DNA of 64,000 bases from an uncultured Muribaculaceae bacterium (GTDB lineage Bacteria > Bacteroidota > Bacteroidia > Bacteroidales > Muribaculaceae), in NCBI GenBank assembly GCA_905207535.1, contig CAJLLX010000001.1:62001-126000 (forward strand), given 5' to 3'. Within the stretch, counting starts at the first letter, position 1; every line of letters begins with the position of its first letter. This document shows positions 53,777 through 62,581 of this stretch, one piece after another. Under the pieces are notes generated by a model. It was not told the origin of the DNA. It ran no database searches and worked only from the letters and a program-made list of their open reading frames with translations. A program made the translations under genes and the position numbers.

Positions 53777-53835
53777 CTTTTATTAGTTGGGATTGAGTCC
53801 TTGTTATGTCTGTGATAATTTTCGGTTTTGCGCTG

Positions 53836-53867
53836 CAAAGATAGTGAATCCATGCGTTTTTTCCAAC
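53836..53867 (-). promoter_or_regulatory. ileS promoter
   Basis: On the minus strand GTTG (53867-53864) and TATCTTTG (53843-53836) are 20 nt apart. The start would be near 53829, with a leader of about 50 nt. Confidence 0.75.
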
Positions 53868-53868
53868 C

Positions 53869-53904
53869 GCCGCCCGGCAGCGCTCTGCAGCAATGCCGGG
53901 CGGC
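53869..53904. terminator. Hairpin after ddl
   Basis: GCCGCCCGGCA (53869-53879) pairs perfectly with TGCCGGGCGGC (53894-53904). It lies just after the ddl stop and right next to the ileS -33 box, so the ddl unit ends where the ileS promoter begins. No T-run follows on the minus strand. Confidence 0.65.
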
Positions 53905-53911
53905 AGGATGT

Positions 53912-55114
53912 TTAGTGCTTGGTGCCGAATTTGCCCCCTTTCACTCCCCCTTTGGTGCCTCCGCCCATGGCGAAGATATTCTGACTGAAGGTGAGTGTCT
54001 TGCGACTGCGCTCGGCGTTGCGCTTCACTGCCAGCGACACCAGTTTGTCCATCAGCTGCGGGAATGTGATGCCGGTAGCCTCCCAGAGGTAGTACGAGAG
54101 CGATCCGGGGATGGTGTTGATCTCGTTGACGAAGATCTCCTTTGTGTCGCGGTCTACAATCACATCCACGCGGCTCACACCGTGGCACGAAAGCACGCGG
54201 AAGGTCTCGCCGGCCAGGCGGCGTATCTCTTTGGTCATATCCTCGGGAAGGTCGGCGGGAATCTTCTTGGCCGAAGCTGCCATCCCCTTCGGAGTCTTCG
54301 AACCTCCGAGATATTTGTCTTCGTAGGAGAGTATCTCCTCGGTCTTGATAGGCTCCTCGAGCACCGAAGTGGCATATTCGTCGCAGTCGCCGAGCACCGA
54401 GCAGTTGATCTCCTGCAGTTTCTGCACCATATGCTCCACAATGATACGCGAAGCATATCGCGAGGCGTCCTCCACGCGCTGCTCCAGCTCTTCGCGGTTG
54501 TGGGCGGCGCCGATACCGATCGACGAGCCGAGGTTGGCGGGCTTCACAATTACCGGATAACCGATTTTCTCCTCTACCTCCTTGGTGAGCTCGGCTTTAT
54601 TTGCAAACCACTGGCGGTCGGTAAACCACACATAGTCCACCACGGGGATATTGTTCTCCCGGAGTATCATCTTCATGGTGATCTTGTCCATACCGTTGGC
54701 CGATGCGAGGGTGTCACAGCCGGCATAGGGGATGCCGATGTAATCGAGGATACCTTCGAATGTGCCGTCCTCGCCGTTGGCGCCGTGGAGCACGGGGATC
54801 ACCACATCAAGCCGGGTGGCCACATTCTTGTTTTTCAGCAGGCCATCGGGATGGGTCAGATACAGATTGTAGTCGCCGTAGGTCGGGCGCATATACACCT
54901 CGCGGCACTGCTTGAGCATCGCGGGGATATTGCGATAGTTTTTGATCTCGAAGAGTGCGTCGCCGGTGTACCAGTGCCCTTCCTTGGTGATATACACCGG
55001 TGTCACATCGTATTTCGCACGGTCAATCGCGGCCATGGCCTGATTGGCTGAAATCATCGAGATTTCATGCTCCGTGGAGCGGCCTCCGAAGAATACTCCT
55101 ATGTTGGTTTTCAT
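53912..55114 (-). CDS. ddl: D-alanine-D-alanine ligase
   Basis: Ddl joins two D-alanines with ATP for the peptidoglycan stem. The 400-residue protein opens MKTNIGVFFGGRSTEHEISM, then has HGANGEDGTFEGILDYIGIPYAG, VKPANLGSSIGIG and the final metal-binding FVNEINTIPGSLSYYLWEATGI. It is longer than E. coli DdlB (306), partly from insertions such as SYEDKYLGGSKTPKGMAASAKKIP and partly from a Gly/Lys-rich tail (FAMGGGTKGGVKGGKFGTKH) that is not part of the catalytic fold. D-Ala rather than D-Lac or D-Ser specificity is assumed, not shown. The membrane-anchored Mur ligase lies 54 nt upstream. Confidence 0.94.
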   Translation of the reverse strand: MKTNIGVFFGGRSTEHEISMISANQAMAAIDRAKYDVTPVYITKEGHWYTGDALFEIKNYRNIPAMLKQCREVYMRPTYGDYNLYLTHPDGLLKNKNVATRLDVVIPVLHGANGEDGTFEGILDYIGIPYAGCDTLASANGMDKITMKMILRENNIPVVDYVWFTDRQWFANKAELTKEVEEKIGYPVIVKPANLGSSIGIGAAHNREELEQRVEDASRYASRIIVEHMVQKLQEINCSVLGDCDEYATSVLEEPIKTEEILSYEDKYLGGSKTPKGMAASAKKIPADLPEDMTKEIRRLAGETFRVLSCHGVSRVDVIVDRDTKEIFVNEINTIPGSLSYYLWEATGITFPQLMDKLVSLAVKRNAERSRKTLTFSQNIFAMGGGTKGGVKGGKFGTKH

Positions 55115-55168
55115 CGTTTCTATCTTAGATATATTTGTGATTCTTATTTATAAGGTATCCCTCCCCGC

Positions 55169-56755
55169 TTATTTGAAGGTGTCGGGAAGGTCGTTTTCAT
55201 ACAGCACTGTGTCGCCGGGGCGTCCGATGCTCTGCAGGAGCCTTTGAGCCTCGGCGAAGGAGTCAACCGTGTGCACATTCTCCTCTTTTATCGGTCCTTC
55301 GGCTATCCCGGCCAGGATGGCATCGCGGTTGTACTGCCCCACGATTATCGCCACATCGGCGCAGCGGGCTATGTTGCGCCCGAACTCCTCGTTGGCTTTC
55401 TCCTGCAGGTCGCCGAGTTCTATCATGCCGGGGGTGATCACAATGCGCTTTCCCGGGGTCATCATCGCCAGCACTTCGAGCGCCATCTTCGACCCGGCGG
55501 GATTCGAGTTGAAGGCGTCGTCTATGATGGTGTATCCTCCTGGGATATGCTTCATGTTCAGACGGTGTTCCACCTGCTCTATCTGCTCGGCGGCGTAGCG
55601 GATCTTGGCTTCGGGTACTCCGAGACGAAGAGCTACGATTACGGCTGCCATCAGGTTTGACACGTTGCATTCCCCCACAAGTTTGGTGTGGATCTCCATC
55701 GGCCGGGCCATACCGGTCCCGGAGATGGTGAATGTAGTCCCCGTGGGGCTGTATTTTATGTCCGAAGCCACGAAGTCGGCCTTGTCGGGCGAGCTTACAC
55801 CATAGCGCAGTGCCTTGGTGTTGTCCACCTTGCGGTTTGCCACATAGGGGAAATCGTTGTTAAGCACCACAAATCCGTCGGCGGGTACGGCATCGGCAAG
55901 CTCAAACTTCGTGCGCTGCACATTTTCGATGGTCTTGAACGATTCGAGATGCTGCTCCCCTACGGCGGTGATGATACCGGCCTGAGGATGCACCAGATCG
56001 CAGATCTCCTTGATGTCGCCTGGCTGTTTGGCACCCATTTCCACGATGAATACTTCGTCGTAGGGCTTGAGATACTCCCTCACGGTGCGTATCACACCCA
56101 TCGTGGTGTTGAAGCTCCCAGGGGTCATGGCGGTGGAGAAATGCTCCGACAGGATGCGCTGCAGATAGTGCTTCGTGGAGGTCTTGCCGTAGCTTCCGGT
56201 AATGCCGATAATCTTGAGATTCGGCATCGATGCCAGGATCGAGGCGGCTTCGTCGTAATATTTCTTATTGATATGCTTCTCCACCGGTCGGAGGATGTCG
56301 TTGGCGAGCAGCATGATCATCGGCGAGACCACGAGCATGCCCAGAAGCACAGCGCAGAGTGCCGCAAGGCCGCCAAATATGCCTGTCAAGGCTGCAATGA
56401 CGGCGGAAATGCCCCACATCACCCCGCATATGCGGCGCACACGAGGCGTCCACACCAGCGGTTTCTTATATTTCTTCCGCAGCAGGCTGATACACTGCCA
56501 CACTGCGATGATCACACCCACAGCGGCTCCCGCAAAAAACGGGATATGGTGCACCAGCAGGAAAAGCAGCGCTATGCAGCACATGATCCTGCCGATATTG
56601 GTGCTCTCGCCGCTCTGGCTGAACCATCGGTAATAGCGCTCCTTGCGATAGGAGTTTTGCTGAAGCATCATGAGATCCCGGGCGTACACTGCCCACATGT
56701 CGGCCACTGCCGACGTTATCAGGACCCATGCTATTATTTCATTCAACATATTCAT
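55169..56755 (-). CDS. Membrane-anchored MurF-like ligase
   Basis: A 528-residue Mur ligase-family protein. The first about 165 residues are not part of a normal MurF: they hold four or five hydrophobic segments (about 5-18, 57-71, 72-92, 111-127 and 130-150). The Mur domains follow: ATP-binding IIGITGSYGKTSTKHYL (183-198), the middle-domain EMGAKQPGDIKEIC and VGECNVSNLMAAV, then the C-terminal DAFNSNPAGSKMALEVL and RIVITPGMIELG. The motifs are closest to MurF, which adds D-Ala-D-Ala; the next gene, ddl, makes that dipeptide. It overlaps the hydrolase gene by 4 nt (ATGA). It may be a second MurF beside a soluble housekeeping one elsewhere. Confidence 0.85.
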   Translation of the reverse strand: MNMLNEIIAWVLITSAVADMWAVYARDLMMLQQNSYRKERYYRWFSQSGESTNIGRIMCCIALLFLLVHHIPFFAGAAVGVIIAVWQCISLLRKKYKKPLVWTPRVRRICGVMWGISAVIAALTGIFGGLAALCAVLLGMLVVSPMIMLLANDILRPVEKHINKKYYDEAASILASMPNLKIIGITGSYGKTSTKHYLQRILSEHFSTAMTPGSFNTTMGVIRTVREYLKPYDEVFIVEMGAKQPGDIKEICDLVHPQAGIITAVGEQHLESFKTIENVQRTKFELADAVPADGFVVLNNDFPYVANRKVDNTKALRYGVSSPDKADFVASDIKYSPTGTTFTISGTGMARPMEIHTKLVGECNVSNLMAAVIVALRLGVPEAKIRYAAEQIEQVEHRLNMKHIPGGYTIIDDAFNSNPAGSKMALEVLAMMTPGKRIVITPGMIELGDLQEKANEEFGRNIARCADVAIIVGQYNRDAILAGIAEGPIKEENVHTVDSFAEAQRLLQSIGRPGDTVLYENDLPDTFK

Positions 56756-57600
56756 TGTTTCTTTTCGCTGTCGTTAGGTGTTAAAGAGGAGAGAAACGAG
56801 CCAAGCACGGCTGCAAACAGCGGTCGGTTGTCAAGAAAACTGTAGTGTCCGCACCCCTCGAAGGTCACCAGGGCGGCATGCGGTATGAGCCGTTCCATGG
56901 TCTTGCCGTCGCTCAGAGGTGTGGCGGTGTCGTTCTCGCCCCATATCAGTAGAGTCTGCTCCGCCTTAATCGAAGGCATATAGTGCTTCAGATCCTCATT
57001 GACGGCCTTGCTCATGATGGCACGCATGCGCGGCGACGACGAGGCGTAGTCGGCCGAGCCGCGGCGGCTGCGCCACCGCTCCACCACTTTGCCTCCGCGC
57101 TTCTTGCCAAGAAAAAGCAGCGCCAGCCGTTTGCCTACCTTAAACGAATACACCTTCAGGTAATATTTCAGGCTGCGGCGGGGCTTTACGCCGGCGGCAT
57201 CAATGAGCACCAGCGCCGACGGCTTCACTTTCCCCTCGGCACCGAGCACTATTGACACTCTGCCTCCGAAACTGTGGCCCGCAATCACGGGATCCACAAT
57301 CCCTTCCTCCTGCATCAGGCGGTCAATCAGCCTGGCATAATCCTCCACAGTCCACACTGCCTCCGGTTCGGGCGACTGTCCGAATCCGGGGAGGTCGATA
57401 TTGTAGACGGTATGCGTCTGCGATGCCACTGCAGCCACACTGCGCACTGTCTCAAGCGTGCAGCCCCAGCCATGCATCAGCACGAAGGCCGGACCACTGC
57501 CCGTGATCTCCATATGCACTCTCTGGCCGTCTATGTCAACAAATTCTTCCAAACCCTGTGACTTAATCTTTTTTTGAAATTCGGGTACAAATTTACGCAT
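56752..57600 (-). CDS. Alpha/beta hydrolase
   Basis: A 282-residue hydrolase. The oxyanion region is LMHGWGCTLE (41-50), the nucleophile elbow AGHSFGGRVS (Ser110), the acid probably Asp in IWGENDTATPLS and the base His in EGCGHYSFLDN. A basic cap region (RRSLKYYLKVYSFKVGKRLA) may touch membranes. No signal peptide is evident. ATG 57600 is preferred over TTG 57618. It heads a minus-strand set hydrolase, MurF-like and Ddl, with the overlap to the ligase implying coupled translation; a role in modifying a wall precursor is a guess from context. Confidence 0.85.
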   Translation of the reverse strand: MRKFVPEFQKKIKSQGLEEFVDIDGQRVHMEITGSGPAFVLMHGWGCTLETVRSVAAVASQTHTVYNIDLPGFGQSPEPEAVWTVEDYARLIDRLMQEEGIVDPVIAGHSFGGRVSIVLGAEGKVKPSALVLIDAAGVKPRRSLKYYLKVYSFKVGKRLALLFLGKKRGGKVVERWRSRRGSADYASSSPRMRAIMSKAVNEDLKHYMPSIKAEQTLLIWGENDTATPLSDGKTMERLIPHAALVTFEGCGHYSFLDNRPLFAAVLGSFLSSLTPNDSEKKQ

Positions 57601-57667
57601 TTCCACTGTCAGAGCCAAAACTTACATGGTGTAAATTGCGATTTTTCGGAAAGAAACATCCCAAGCA

Positions 57668-57699
57668 TTTGGCTGTTTGGCGAAAAATGCCTACCTTTG
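57668..57699 (+). promoter_or_regulatory. rplY promoter
   Basis: TTTG (57668-57671) and TACCTTTG (57692-57699) are 20 nt apart. The start would be near 57706, with an 85-nt leader. Confidence 0.78.
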
Positions 57700-57790
57700 C
57701 AGCGCTTTTGGCAGATGCCATTTGCGCCCAGTGTGATGGGAAATTAATTACACATTAATTTTGAGTAACACAATTAACTGATTTACAACA

Positions 57791-58447
57791 ATGAAAACTT
57801 ACAGCCTCGTTGCCGAGCCCCGTACCGACCTCGGCAAGAAAGCAGCAAAAGCACTTCGTAACGAAGGTAAAATTCCCGTAGTCCTCAATGGTGGCGAGCC
57901 CTTCGACCTCCCCTTCACCGGCACTCTCAAGCCCGGCGAGAAGATCGTGGAGATCGAGAATGGCCGTGGTATCATCACTACCGACCTCGCTGTCAAGAAC
58001 GACGACGTGCGCAAGCTCATCTACACCCCCGACATCTTCGCTATCGAGCTCGAAGCCAACGGCGAAAAGAAGATGGCTGTGCTCCGCGAAGTGCAGTTCC
58101 ACCCCGTAAAGGACAACATCCTTCACATCGACCTGCTTGAGGTCAACGATACCAAGCCCGTAGTTATCTCCGTGCCCGTGAAGCTTGAAGGCCACGCCGA
58201 AGGTGTTAAGGCCGGTGGTAAGCTCACCCTCTCCATGAAGAAACTCAAGGTGAAAGCCATCTATTCCGCAGTGCCTGAGCGTCTGGTCATCAACGTCGAC
58301 AACCTCGGCCTCGGCAAGACCCTCCAGGTTGGCGAGCTCCATTTCCCCGGCCTCGAGATGGTTACCCCCAAAGAAGCTGTGGTTTGCGCCGTTCAGCTCA
58401 CACGTGCCGCACGTGGTGCCGCTGCCGCTGCTGCCGCCGCCAAATAA
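57791..58447 (+). CDS. rplY: 50S ribosomal protein L25/general stress protein Ctc
   Basis: L25 binds 5S rRNA. The 218-residue protein is the long Ctc/TL5 form: an N-terminal L25 domain (LVAEPRTDLGKKAAKALRNE, then KIPVVLNGGEPF) and a C-terminal TL5 domain (VPVKLEGHAEGVKAGGKLTL, later LVINVDNLGLGKTLQVGELH). It ends in a poly-Ala run (RGAAAAAAAAK). C-rich, strongly biased codons fit a highly expressed gene. It has its own promoter and a following strong hairpin. Confidence 0.95.
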   Translation: MKTYSLVAEPRTDLGKKAAKALRNEGKIPVVLNGGEPFDLPFTGTLKPGEKIVEIENGRGIITTDLAVKNDDVRKLIYTPDIFAIELEANGEKKMAVLREVQFHPVKDNILHIDLLEVNDTKPVVISVPVKLEGHAEGVKAGGKLTLSMKKLKVKAIYSAVPERLVINVDNLGLGKTLQVGELHFPGLEMVTPKEAVVCAVQLTRAARGAAAAAAAAK

Positions 58448-58494
58448 TTTGATCCCGATAGCTCGGTTCGCCCGGGCCTGACATACTCACATAC

Positions 58495-58538
58495 GAGCCC
58501 GGAGCGCTGAGATTTCAATCTTCGCGCGCTCCGGGCTC
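58495..58538 (+). terminator. Terminator after rplY
   Basis: GAGCCCGGAGCGC (58495-58507) pairs perfectly with GCGCTCCGGGCTC (58526-58538); one more C-G pair closes the base. It lies between rplY and pth. The T-run is poor, so read-through into pth is possible. Confidence 0.65.
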
Positions 58539-58585
58539 GCTGAGTAATCTCCAAATACAGCATACGCTCACATCCTCTTCCCCAA

Positions 58586-59149
58586 ATGAAATATCTCATT
58601 GTTGGCCTCGGCAACATCGGGGCTGAATATCAGGGCACTCGCCACAATACCGGTTTCCGCATCGCCGATGCTCTTGCCGAAGACCTCAAGGCCACCTTCT
58701 CCACCGAAAGATACGGCGACGTGGCCAACGCCCGCATCAAAAACAAGCAGGTGGTGATCCTCAAGCCTTCCACCTACATGAATCTCAGCGGCAATGCCGT
58801 GCGCTATTGGATGAACAAGGAGAATATCCCGGGGGAGAATATCCTCGTGCTCGTCGACGACATTGCACTCCCCTTCGGAGCTATCCGCATCAAGGGTAGC
58901 GGCAGCGACGCCGGACACAACGGGCTGAAAAACATCGCACAGATGCTCGGCACCGAGGCATATCCCCGCCTCCGATTCGGCATCGGCAACGACTTTCCCC
59001 GCGGATGCCAGATCGACTATGTGCTCGGCCAGTTTACCCTCGACGAGCGCCAGCGGCTCCCGGTGCGTGTGGCCACGGCTGTAGAAGCTATCCGCACTTA
59101 TGTGCTTGCCGGACTGCAGACCGCCATGTGCGACTTCAATAATAAATAA
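58586..59149 (+). CDS. pth: Peptidyl-tRNA hydrolase
   Basis: Pth frees peptides from peptidyl-tRNA dropped by ribosomes. The 187-residue protein has the catalytic and substrate residues in [20 protein letters not shown] (Asn10, His20), [15 protein letters not shown], the Asp in [23 protein letters not shown] and [10 protein letters not shown]. Length and order are normal. rplY-pth-S4 protein is a common bacteroidal order. The S4 gene begins 11 nt after the stop. Confidence 0.95.
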   Translation: MKYLIVGLGNIGAEYQGTRHNTGFRIADALAEDLKATFSTERYGDVANARIKNKQVVILKPSTYMNLSGNAVRYWMNKENIPGENILVLVDDIALPFGAIRIKGSGSDAGHNGLKNIAQMLGTEAYPRLRFGIGNDFPRGCQIDYVLGQFTLDERQRLPVRVATAVEAIRTYVLAGLQTAMCDFNNK

Positions 59150-59160
59150 ATTACGGTCAG

Positions 59161-59649
59161 ATGAAAACAGAGGTTAGAATTGACAAATGGCTCTGGGCCA
59201 TGAGAATATTTAAGACTCGCACCGTCGCCACCGACAGCTGCAAGAAGGGGCGTGTCACTCTGCGCACCGCCTCGGGCGATGTCATCGCCAAACCGTCGCG
59301 CATGATTAAAGTCGACGACATAGTGAGCGTGCGCAAACCGCCGATCACCTACTCCTTCCGGGTCCAGGCTCTCACCGAGAACCGTCTCGGAGCTAAGCTC
59401 GTGCCCGAATATATGGAGAATATCACCCCCAAGGAGCAGTACGATCTGCTTGATGTGATCCGTATCTCCGGCTTTATAGACCGCCGCAAAGGCCTCGGCC
59501 GCCCCACCAAACGCGAAGGTCGCGAACTCGCCCGTTTCACCGAAGACCTCTACACCGGTGTCGACGGCAATCCCGAATCATTTCAGGATGAGATGCCCGA
59601 CAACCAAGGCTGGGACTTCGATTTCGACGAAGACGATTTCACCGACTAA
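59161..59649 (+). CDS. S4-domain RNA-binding protein (Hsp15-like)
   Basis: A 162-residue protein with an S4 domain at the N-terminus: EVRIDKWLWAMRIFKTRTVATDSCKKGRV and VIAKPSRMIKVDDIVSVRK. This is the Hsp15/HslR pattern; in E. coli Hsp15 binds stalled 50S subunits that carry peptidyl-tRNA, which fits the position next to pth. The C-terminal part is basic (RRKGLGRPTKREGRELARF) and then turns acidic (GWDFDFDEDDFTD). Start at ATG 59161. Confidence 0.9.
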   Translation: MKTEVRIDKWLWAMRIFKTRTVATDSCKKGRVTLRTASGDVIAKPSRMIKVDDIVSVRKPPITYSFRVQALTENRLGAKLVPEYMENITPKEQYDLLDVIRISGFIDRRKGLGRPTKREGRELARFTEDLYTGVDGNPESFQDEMPDNQGWDFDFDEDDFTD

Positions 59650-59714
59650 CTTCCCGGCTCTCTTTCCACGTGGATTTTTTGGGCCATGATTAATATTTCG
59701 TAATATAAATCTAA

Positions 59715-59754
59715 AGATATGAAGCTCAAGCTATAGATATGAAGCTCAAGCTAT
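59715..59754 (+). repeat. Exact 20-bp tandem duplication over a start codon
   Basis: AGATATGAAGCTCAAGCTAT occurs at 59715-59734 and again at 59735-59754 without mismatch. Both copies contain an ATG. The first opens ATG AAG CTC AAG CTA TAG, a five-codon frame ending 2 nt before the second ATG (59739), where the lipoprotein begins with the same codons. Confidence 0.95.
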
Positions 59755-60200
59755 TGTTTTTAATCGGAATTGCCGCTGTGTGCGGAGTTTTCTTAAGCGG
59801 ATGTTCTGCTTCGAAAGGCAATGCAGACAATTCTGTCCCCTATCAGTTCGCGGAGCATTATTTCGTCAACAACAATGTAGAGGGAATGCCCCCTACCACT
59901 ATTACATCTGCAGCAGAGTTTGAAAAATACTTCGGTATGGCTGCTGTAATGGGAAAGAATGGCACCCCCACAGAGATCGACTTCAGCAAAAGCTTTGTCA
60001 TCTGCCTGACAGTAGCACCTACTGATACCCAAACGTCGCTGTCAGTCGTATATCTGACTAAATCTGACGAAAATCAGCTTGTACTTAGCTACAAGATTAC
60101 ACGGGGTGAAAAGATGTCATACACCTACCGCCCCCTTTTGCTTCTGGTGGTAGATAAAAAGTATGAGCTGCCCGTAGTGCTTGAAGCCACCGGAAAATAA
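59739..60200 (+). CDS. Lipoprotein, possibly PrcB-like
   Basis: A 153-residue lipoprotein. The signal helix KLKLLFLIGIAAVCGVFL ends in the lipobox LSGCSASKG, with Cys near 22. The mature part has YFGMAAVMGKNGTPTEIDFSKSFVI and VVYLTKSDENQLVLSYKIT, a pattern reminiscent of PrcB-type or protease-inhibitor beta domains, but the match is weak and I would not name it. The start lies in the second copy of a 20-bp duplication, directly after a five-codon upstream frame. A bidirectional terminator follows. Confidence 0.78.
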   Translation: MKLKLLFLIGIAAVCGVFLSGCSASKGNADNSVPYQFAEHYFVNNNVEGMPPTTITSAAEFEKYFGMAAVMGKNGTPTEIDFSKSFVICLTVAPTDTQTSLSVVYLTKSDENQLVLSYKITRGEKMSYTYRPLLLLVVDKKYELPVVLEATGK

Positions 60201-60256
60201 CCCCCTCTTCAAATCGGCTTAAGCCGTATTTCAGGGTCATTCTCTGATTATACTAT

Positions 60257-60307
60257 ACAGCAAGGCGCTGTGCCAAATCATCTGATTTCGACACAGCGCC
60301 TTGCTGT
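60257..60307. terminator. Bidirectional terminator between the lipoprotein and folE genes
   Basis: ACAGCAAGGCGCTGTG (60257-60272) pairs perfectly with CACAGCGCCTTGCTGT (60292-60307), a 16-bp stem, with an inner AAATC/GATTT. It separates convergent genes and ends in T residues. Confidence 0.85.
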
Positions 60308-60342
60308 TGTTTCGTTTCTAATCTAAAGAGGCGTTTTGACGC

Positions 60343-60963
60343 TTATCGCGCTTGCTGCGAGAGCATTGCGTAAAACTCCTGACGGAGTATAGGGTCCGAC
60401 TCAAAGATGCCGTTGTAGTCAGTGGTGACTGTCGTCGAAAGCTGCTTTTCCACCCCTCGCATCTGCATACACAGATGCTGCGCACGGCATTGACACATCA
60501 CACCTTTCACCGAAAGTGTTTCCTTAATCTCGCGGCAGATTTCGGCCGTCAGGCGCTCCTGCACCTGCAGTTTGCGGGCGATGGCATTGACCAGGCGAGG
60601 CAGTTTGCTAAGCCCTATCATTTCGCCGTCAGGCACATATGCCACTGTCACTGTGCCAAAAAACGGGAGGATATGATGCTCGCACATCGAGTAAAACTCT
60701 ATATCGCGCACCATCACCATCTTAGATCCGGCATACTCAAAGATTGCCTGACGAAGCACGTCAGCCGGATTCTGACGGTAGCCCTGAGTGGCAAACCACA
60801 TGGCTTTAGCTGCGCGCATAGGGGTTTTCACCAGTCCTTCGCGCTCCGGATCTTCGCCTATCAGCTTGATTATCTCGCGATAATGGCCTGCAATAGCTTC
60901 TATGCGTGCTTGCTCCGAAGCTGATTGTATGTCTGTCTCGAAATCGTTATTTTCGTGTAACAT
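60343..60963 (-). CDS. folE: GTP cyclohydrolase I
   Basis: FolE turns GTP into 7,8-dihydroneopterin triphosphate, the start of folate synthesis. The 206-residue protein has zinc ligands Cys94 and His97 in FYSMCEHHILPFFG, the third in CRAQHLCMQMRGV, and the GEMIGLSKLPRLVNAIARKLQVQERL block. It ends normally. With folC at 7097 it shows a folate pathway. It is the last gene of the minus-strand tpiA, SPOR, folE group. Confidence 0.95.
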   Translation of the reverse strand: MLHENNDFETDIQSASEQARIEAIAGHYREIIKLIGEDPEREGLVKTPMRAAKAMWFATQGYRQNPADVLRQAIFEYAGSKMVMVRDIEFYSMCEHHILPFFGTVTVAYVPDGEMIGLSKLPRLVNAIARKLQVQERLTAEICREIKETLSVKGVMCQCRAQHLCMQMRGVEKQLSTTVTTDYNGIFESDPILRQEFYAMLSQQAR

Positions 60964-61002
60964 TCCTCTAAGTAACTGATCTAAAAAAATCGGCTGTCAG
61001 CC

Positions 61003-61527
61003 TCAGCGCACTATCACTCTGTCGCGCACTACTCTCACCTCGCGGGCATAGCGCGGAAACTGACGGCGGATCTCGTCGGCGGCCTTGTCGGCCTCGTATT
61101 TCGACCGGAAATTGCCTACACGCAGTCGCCAGTAGGGCGATGCGTACGACACATAGGTGCCGTAATCGGGAAATGCCTGAGATATGGCGCGTTCGCGCTG
61201 ACGTGCCTCCGATTTTGCCGTACGGGCGTTGTTGTCGGCAAACACCTGCACGCGGTAACCTACCACTTTGGTGCCACGGCTGTTGTGAGCCTTTTCTGCC
61301 TCGGTATCTTCAGTGGCCTCCTCAGTGTTTTCCGACTGCTGATCTTGGGAGTCAGGAGAAGGCAAAGCTCTTTGCAAGAGGACTTCCGGTGCTTCGATGC
61401 TTATCGGGGAGTCGGGCGACTGCAGACGCTCCACAATAGTGACCACCGTAGTAGTGTCCGCCGGAGTTTGTGCCACGGCAGAGCAGATACAGACAATTGC
61501 TGCTATAAATAATATCCTGAATCTCAT
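61003..61527 (-). CDS. SPOR-domain protein
   Basis: A 174-residue exported protein. The signal peptide is MRFRILFIAAIVCICSAVAQ, with cleavage near VAQ-TP. A Glu/Ser/Gln-rich linker (SPDSQDQQSENTEEATEDTE) leads to a C-terminal SPOR domain: GYRVQVFADNNARTAKSEA, YWRLRVGNFRSKYEADKAADEI and VVRDRVIV. SPOR domains bind denuded glycan strands of peptidoglycan at division sites. It sits between tpiA and folE, a conserved bacteroidal order. Confidence 0.9.
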   Translation of the reverse strand: MRFRILFIAAIVCICSAVAQTPADTTTVVTIVERLQSPDSPISIEAPEVLLQRALPSPDSQDQQSENTEEATEDTEAEKAHNSRGTKVVGYRVQVFADNNARTAKSEARQRERAISQAFPDYGTYVSYASPYWRLRVGNFRSKYEADKAADEIRRQFPRYAREVRVVRDRVIVR

Positions 61528-61658
61528 AAGTCAGTCTGTGCAATGTATTTTATCGGCCGCTATCAGGGAGGGCCTACCGCTGCTCAGTGTTGCTGTAATT
61601 GCCTGACATTCTTTTATTGCCGGGATCGCATCAGCTGACGCAGCTAAAGGATGAGGCC

Positions 61659-61688
61659 GGTGTGCCGGAGATTTTGCTCCGACACACC
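61659..61688. terminator. Hairpin after tpiA
   Basis: GGTGTG and CGGAG (61659-61664, 61666-61670) pair with CTCCG and CACACC (61677-61681, 61683-61688), one mismatch between them. It lies 30 nt after the tpiA stop on the minus strand and may partly stop transcription before the SPOR gene; no T-run follows. Confidence 0.5.
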
Positions 61689-61719
61689 GCCTTATCTTAT
61701 TCCTTGATGGAAAGGGGGA

Positions 61720-62475
61720 TCAGAAAGCTGTCACGATGCCCATGAACGATGCTGCGTCGAGAGCTGCACCGCCGATGAGGCCGCCGTCTACGTCGGGCTT
61801 TGCGAAGAGCTCTGCTGCGTTGCCGGGCTTGCAGCTGCCGCCGTAGAGGATAGAGGTGTTTTCTGCTACCTCTTTGCCATATTTCTTCTCGATGACCGAA
61901 CGGATGTGTGCGTGCATATCCTCTGCCTGGTCGGCTGTAGCGGTTTTACCGGTGCCGATGGCCCATACGGGCTCGTAAGCCAGGATCAGTTTGCCGAAGT
62001 CCTCGGCGGAGAGGTCGAAGAGAGCCTCCTCGATCTGCTTGGTCACAACCTCGTTGTAGGTGCCGTTCTCACGCTGCTCCAGCACTTCGCCGATGCAGAA
62101 AATGGGGGTAAGGCCTTCGGCAAGAGCGAGTTTTACTTTCTCTTTCAGGATCTCGGAAGTCTCGCCATAGTACTGACGGCGCTCAGAGTGACCGAGGATC
62201 ACATATTTAGCGCCGGTAGAAGCTACCATGGGAGCGGATACCTCGCCGGTGTAGGCGCCTTTCAGGTGGTCAGCACAGTTCTCGGCACCCAGACCGAGCT
62301 TCTCGCTATCAATCACAGCGGCTACCGATGCCAGATGAGTGAAAGGTACGCAGATGATTACGTCGCATTTCTTCTCAGCGCCTTTCAGGGCTTCGTTCAC
62401 CTCTTTTGCGAGGGTAACACCTTCGGCAAGAGTGGTATTCATCTTCCAGTTGCCGGCTACAATGTTTTTTCTCAT
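61720..62475 (-). CDS. tpiA: Triose-phosphate isomerase
   Basis: TpiA interconverts dihydroxyacetone phosphate and glyceraldehyde-3-phosphate in glycolysis. The 251-residue barrel has NWKMNTT (Lys11), the electrophile His in [14 protein letters not shown], the catalytic Glu in [15 protein letters not shown] with the flexible loop 6, and the phosphate site [10 protein letters not shown] and [10 protein letters not shown]. All are intact. A -7 box lies in the gap to the DoxX gene. Confidence 0.97.
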   Translation of the reverse strand: MRKNIVAGNWKMNTTLAEGVTLAKEVNEALKGAEKKCDVIICVPFTHLASVAAVIDSEKLGLGAENCADHLKGAYTGEVSAPMVASTGAKYVILGHSERRQYYGETSEILKEKVKLALAEGLTPIFCIGEVLEQRENGTYNEVVTKQIEEALFDLSAEDFGKLILAYEPVWAIGTGKTATADQAEDMHAHIRSVIEKKYGKEVAENTSILYGGSCKPGNAAELFAKPDVDGGLIGGAALDAASFMGIVTAF

Positions 62476-62581
62476 ATCTTTATAAGTAATAAACTATTAG
62501 TTTTCAATACTTTCAGTCGCTTTCGGCTTTCGTTGGCCTTCCTGCTTCCGAGGGGCGTGAAAGCCTGCCGCAAATCAGTTG

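Noticed and set aside
50774..53815. Open frame of about 1013 codons on the plus strand opposite ileS
   Set aside because: It mirrors the codon pattern of ileS, is rich in His, Val and Gly as such shadow frames are, has no recognisable domain, and ileS is certain.
53777..53911. T-box or other tRNA-sensing leader upstream of ileS
   Set aside because: The leader is only about 50 nt and holds no specifier-loop or antiterminator-like structure.
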